Positions 62,774 through 64,000 of a stretch of DNA of 64,000 bases are shown here, one piece after another. This DNA is from DATATB01 sp036268995 (lineage in GTDB: Bacteria > Planctomycetota > Planctomycetia > Pirellulales > PNKZ01). The notes beneath the pieces were generated by a model. The model was not told where the DNA came from. It was given only the letters and a program-made list of their open reading frames with translations, and searched no databases. The stretch is from positions 51,909 to 115,908 of the forward strand of contig DATATB010000062.1 in the NCBI GenBank assembly GCA_036268995.1. The letters run 5' to 3'. Numbering within the stretch: position 1 is the stretch's first letter; every line of letters starts with the position of its first letter. The translations under genes and the position numbers were made by a program.

Positions 62774-64000
62774 ATGCGTCGCTTGCCGCTGGAACTGGCG
62801 TGTTGCGGTTTTCTGCTGGTGGGGCTGCTGCCGGCAGCCTGGGGACATGCTGAGCCGGCTGGTGGGCTGGCCGAAGAGGATTCGGCCCAATCGGCGGAAG
62901 AGCAGCGCGAGCAACTGATTGCCCAGCGGTTCCTGGCCGTCTTGGAAAAGAACCCGCGCCGCGGAACGGCGCTCGATCGGGTTTACAGCTTTCATGCTGA
63001 GCGCGGCACGCTGGATAAATGGATCGAGGGCTACCAGCGGCAGACTGCCGAGCATCCTGACAACGCAGTGGCTTGGATGATGCTGGGGCTGATCGAGGCG
63101 CAGCGCGGTCGAGACGCCGCCGCCGTGGCCGCCTTCCGGCAGGCCGAAACCCGGCAGCCGGACAATCCACTGGCGTCGTTCTATTTGGGCCAATCGCTCG
63201 TGTTTGTCGGCCAGCCCGACCAGGCGGCCCAGGCCTTTGAACGGGCGTTGACCCGGCATCCCGCGCGTAGCGACATGCTCGACATTTATTCGGCCTTGGG
63301 CCGCGTTTATCAGCGAGCGCAGCGGCATGAGGAGGCGCTCGCGGCTTGGAAGCGCTTCGAGCAGGCTTTTCCGGACGATCTGCGCGTGCAGGAGCAGATT
63401 GCCGCGGCCTTGGAGGAAGAAGGCCAATGGTCGGCGGCGCGCGAGCGTTTTGAGAAGCTGGCTGCCAGCACGCCGGATGCTTACCGGCAAACGATGTTTC
63501 GGTTGGCGGCGGCACAGTTGCGCGTGCGTCTGGGGCAGACGCCGCAGGCGCTGACGGAGTTTCAAGCGCTCGCCGCCAAGCTGAATCCCGACAGTTGGCT
63601 GGCGCGCGAGGTTGATCGCAAGATCGAAGACGTCTTTTTGCGCAACGAAGACCAGGCCGGGCTGGCGAAGTATTACGAAGCCTGGCTGGAAAAGCACGCC
63701 GACGATATCCGCGCGATGGATCGACTGGCCCGTGTGCTGATTCGCCTGGGACGGGCGCCCGAGGCCGAGCGGTGGCTCGAGCGGGCGCTCAAGTTGGCGC
63801 CGAGCCAGAAGGCCCTGCGGCTGGCTTATATCGAACAACTGGTGTACGAGCAAAAGTTCCCACAAGCCATCGCTCAGCACGAAGCGCTCGACAAGACCGA
63901 CCCCGGCAACCCGGATCATCTGCGAGACTGGGGCAAGCTGATTCTGCGGGATGCCAGCCGGCCGCTGCCCGAGCGGCGCAAGGCGGCCGCGCGGGTCTGG
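62774..64000 (+). CDS. Exported TPR-repeat protein (3' end outside window)
   Basis: The open frame runs from the ATG at 62774 to the window end without a stop, so at least 409 codons are present. Translation by eye gives a signal peptide (about 1-26: basic MRRLPLE start, then a hydrophobic core) and then a charged linker. Repeats of the TPR kind follow (AWMMLGLIEAQRGRDAAAVA, ASFYLGQSLVFVGQPDQAAQ, SALGRVYQRAQRHEEALAAW). It is probably a scaffold for protein interactions in the periplasm or at the membrane; a C-terminal domain beyond the window may define the function. AAGGA lies 8 bases before the start. Confidence 0.85.
   Translation, partial: MRRLPLELACCGFLLVGLLPAAWGHAEPAGGLAEEDSAQSAEEQREQLIAQRFLAVLEKNPRRGTALDRVYSFHAERGTLDKWIEGYQRQTAEHPDNAVAWMMLGLIEAQRGRDAAAVAAFRQAETRQPDNPLASFYLGQSLVFVGQPDQAAQAFERALTRHPARSDMLDIYSALGRVYQRAQRHEEALAAWKRFEQAFPDDLRVQEQIAAALEEEGQWSAARERFEKLAASTPDAYRQTMFRLAAAQLRVRLGQTPQALTEFQALAAKLNPDSWLAREVDRKIEDVFLRNEDQAGLAKYYEAWLEKHADDIRAMDRLARVLIRLGRAPEAERWLERALKLAPSQKALRLAYIEQLVYEQKFPQAIAQHEALDKTDPGNPDHLRDWGKLILRDASRPLPERRKAAARVW

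Overview
The window is GC-rich, gene-dense bacterial DNA, and its gene content points to a Planctomycetota member, probably of the Pirellulales type. The evidence is two secreted formylglycine sulfatases, a 1013-residue PVC-type protein that ends in a single-haem CxxCH cytochrome domain, a Tat-exported DUF1501 protein, a Tat-exported Gfo/Idh/MocA oxidoreductase, many secreted beta-propeller proteins, and a MoxR/DUF58/double-VWA operon. I saw no rRNA, tRNA, CRISPR array, transposase or phage gene.

Layout. (1) 1-7.1 kb: end of a potassium-uptake kdp operon (kdpB 3' part, kdpC), then a KdpD cut down to its ATP-binding and Usp domains, a separate membrane histidine kinase and, convergent with it, an NtrC-type sigma-54 response regulator. 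A decayed copy of that regulator's 3' end lies between them. (2) 7.1-15.9 kb: Gfo/Idh oxidoreductase, sulfatase, YceI lipid-binding protein, AlkA-like DNA glycosylase, SthA transhydrogenase and a secreted propeller protein. (3) 16-23.2 kb, minus strand: DUF4396 membrane protein, EutA, a fused EutB-EutC ethanolamine ammonia-lyase, a fused binding-protein/permease of an amino-acid ABC transporter, and an RlmM-like rRNA methyltransferase. (4) 23.4-29.4 kb: a heavy-metal RND efflux cassette in which three of four proteins carry His- or Cys-rich metal-binding stretches. (5) 29.5-31 kb: a Fic enzyme of apparently foreign composition behind a promoter flanked by perfect inverted repeats. (6) 31-53.6 kb: mostly exported proteins (pyruvyl-transferase-like, SGNH/DUF4886, SecD-head lipoprotein, sulfatase, haem protein, PQQ-like propeller, DUF1501, alpha/beta hydrolases) plus a GH13 enzyme and an aldo/keto reductase. 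(7) 53.7-62.2 kb: minus-strand MoxR-DUF58-BatA-like-VWA-coiled-coil operon. (8) the start of a secreted TPR protein that runs off the end.

The gaps between genes hold several hairpin repeat families. Two of these occur twice in the window (an 80-base element at 25521 and 61058; a 29-base element at 1603 and 23984). Three small genes appear to begin 6-7 bases after a -10-like hexamer, which suggests leaderless transcripts. The points most worth following up are the rewired Kdp signalling locus with its pseudogenised regulator tail, the Fic gene with its operators, the EutBC fusion without microcompartment genes, and the paired hairpin elements. All functional calls come from reading motifs by eye; no database search was run.
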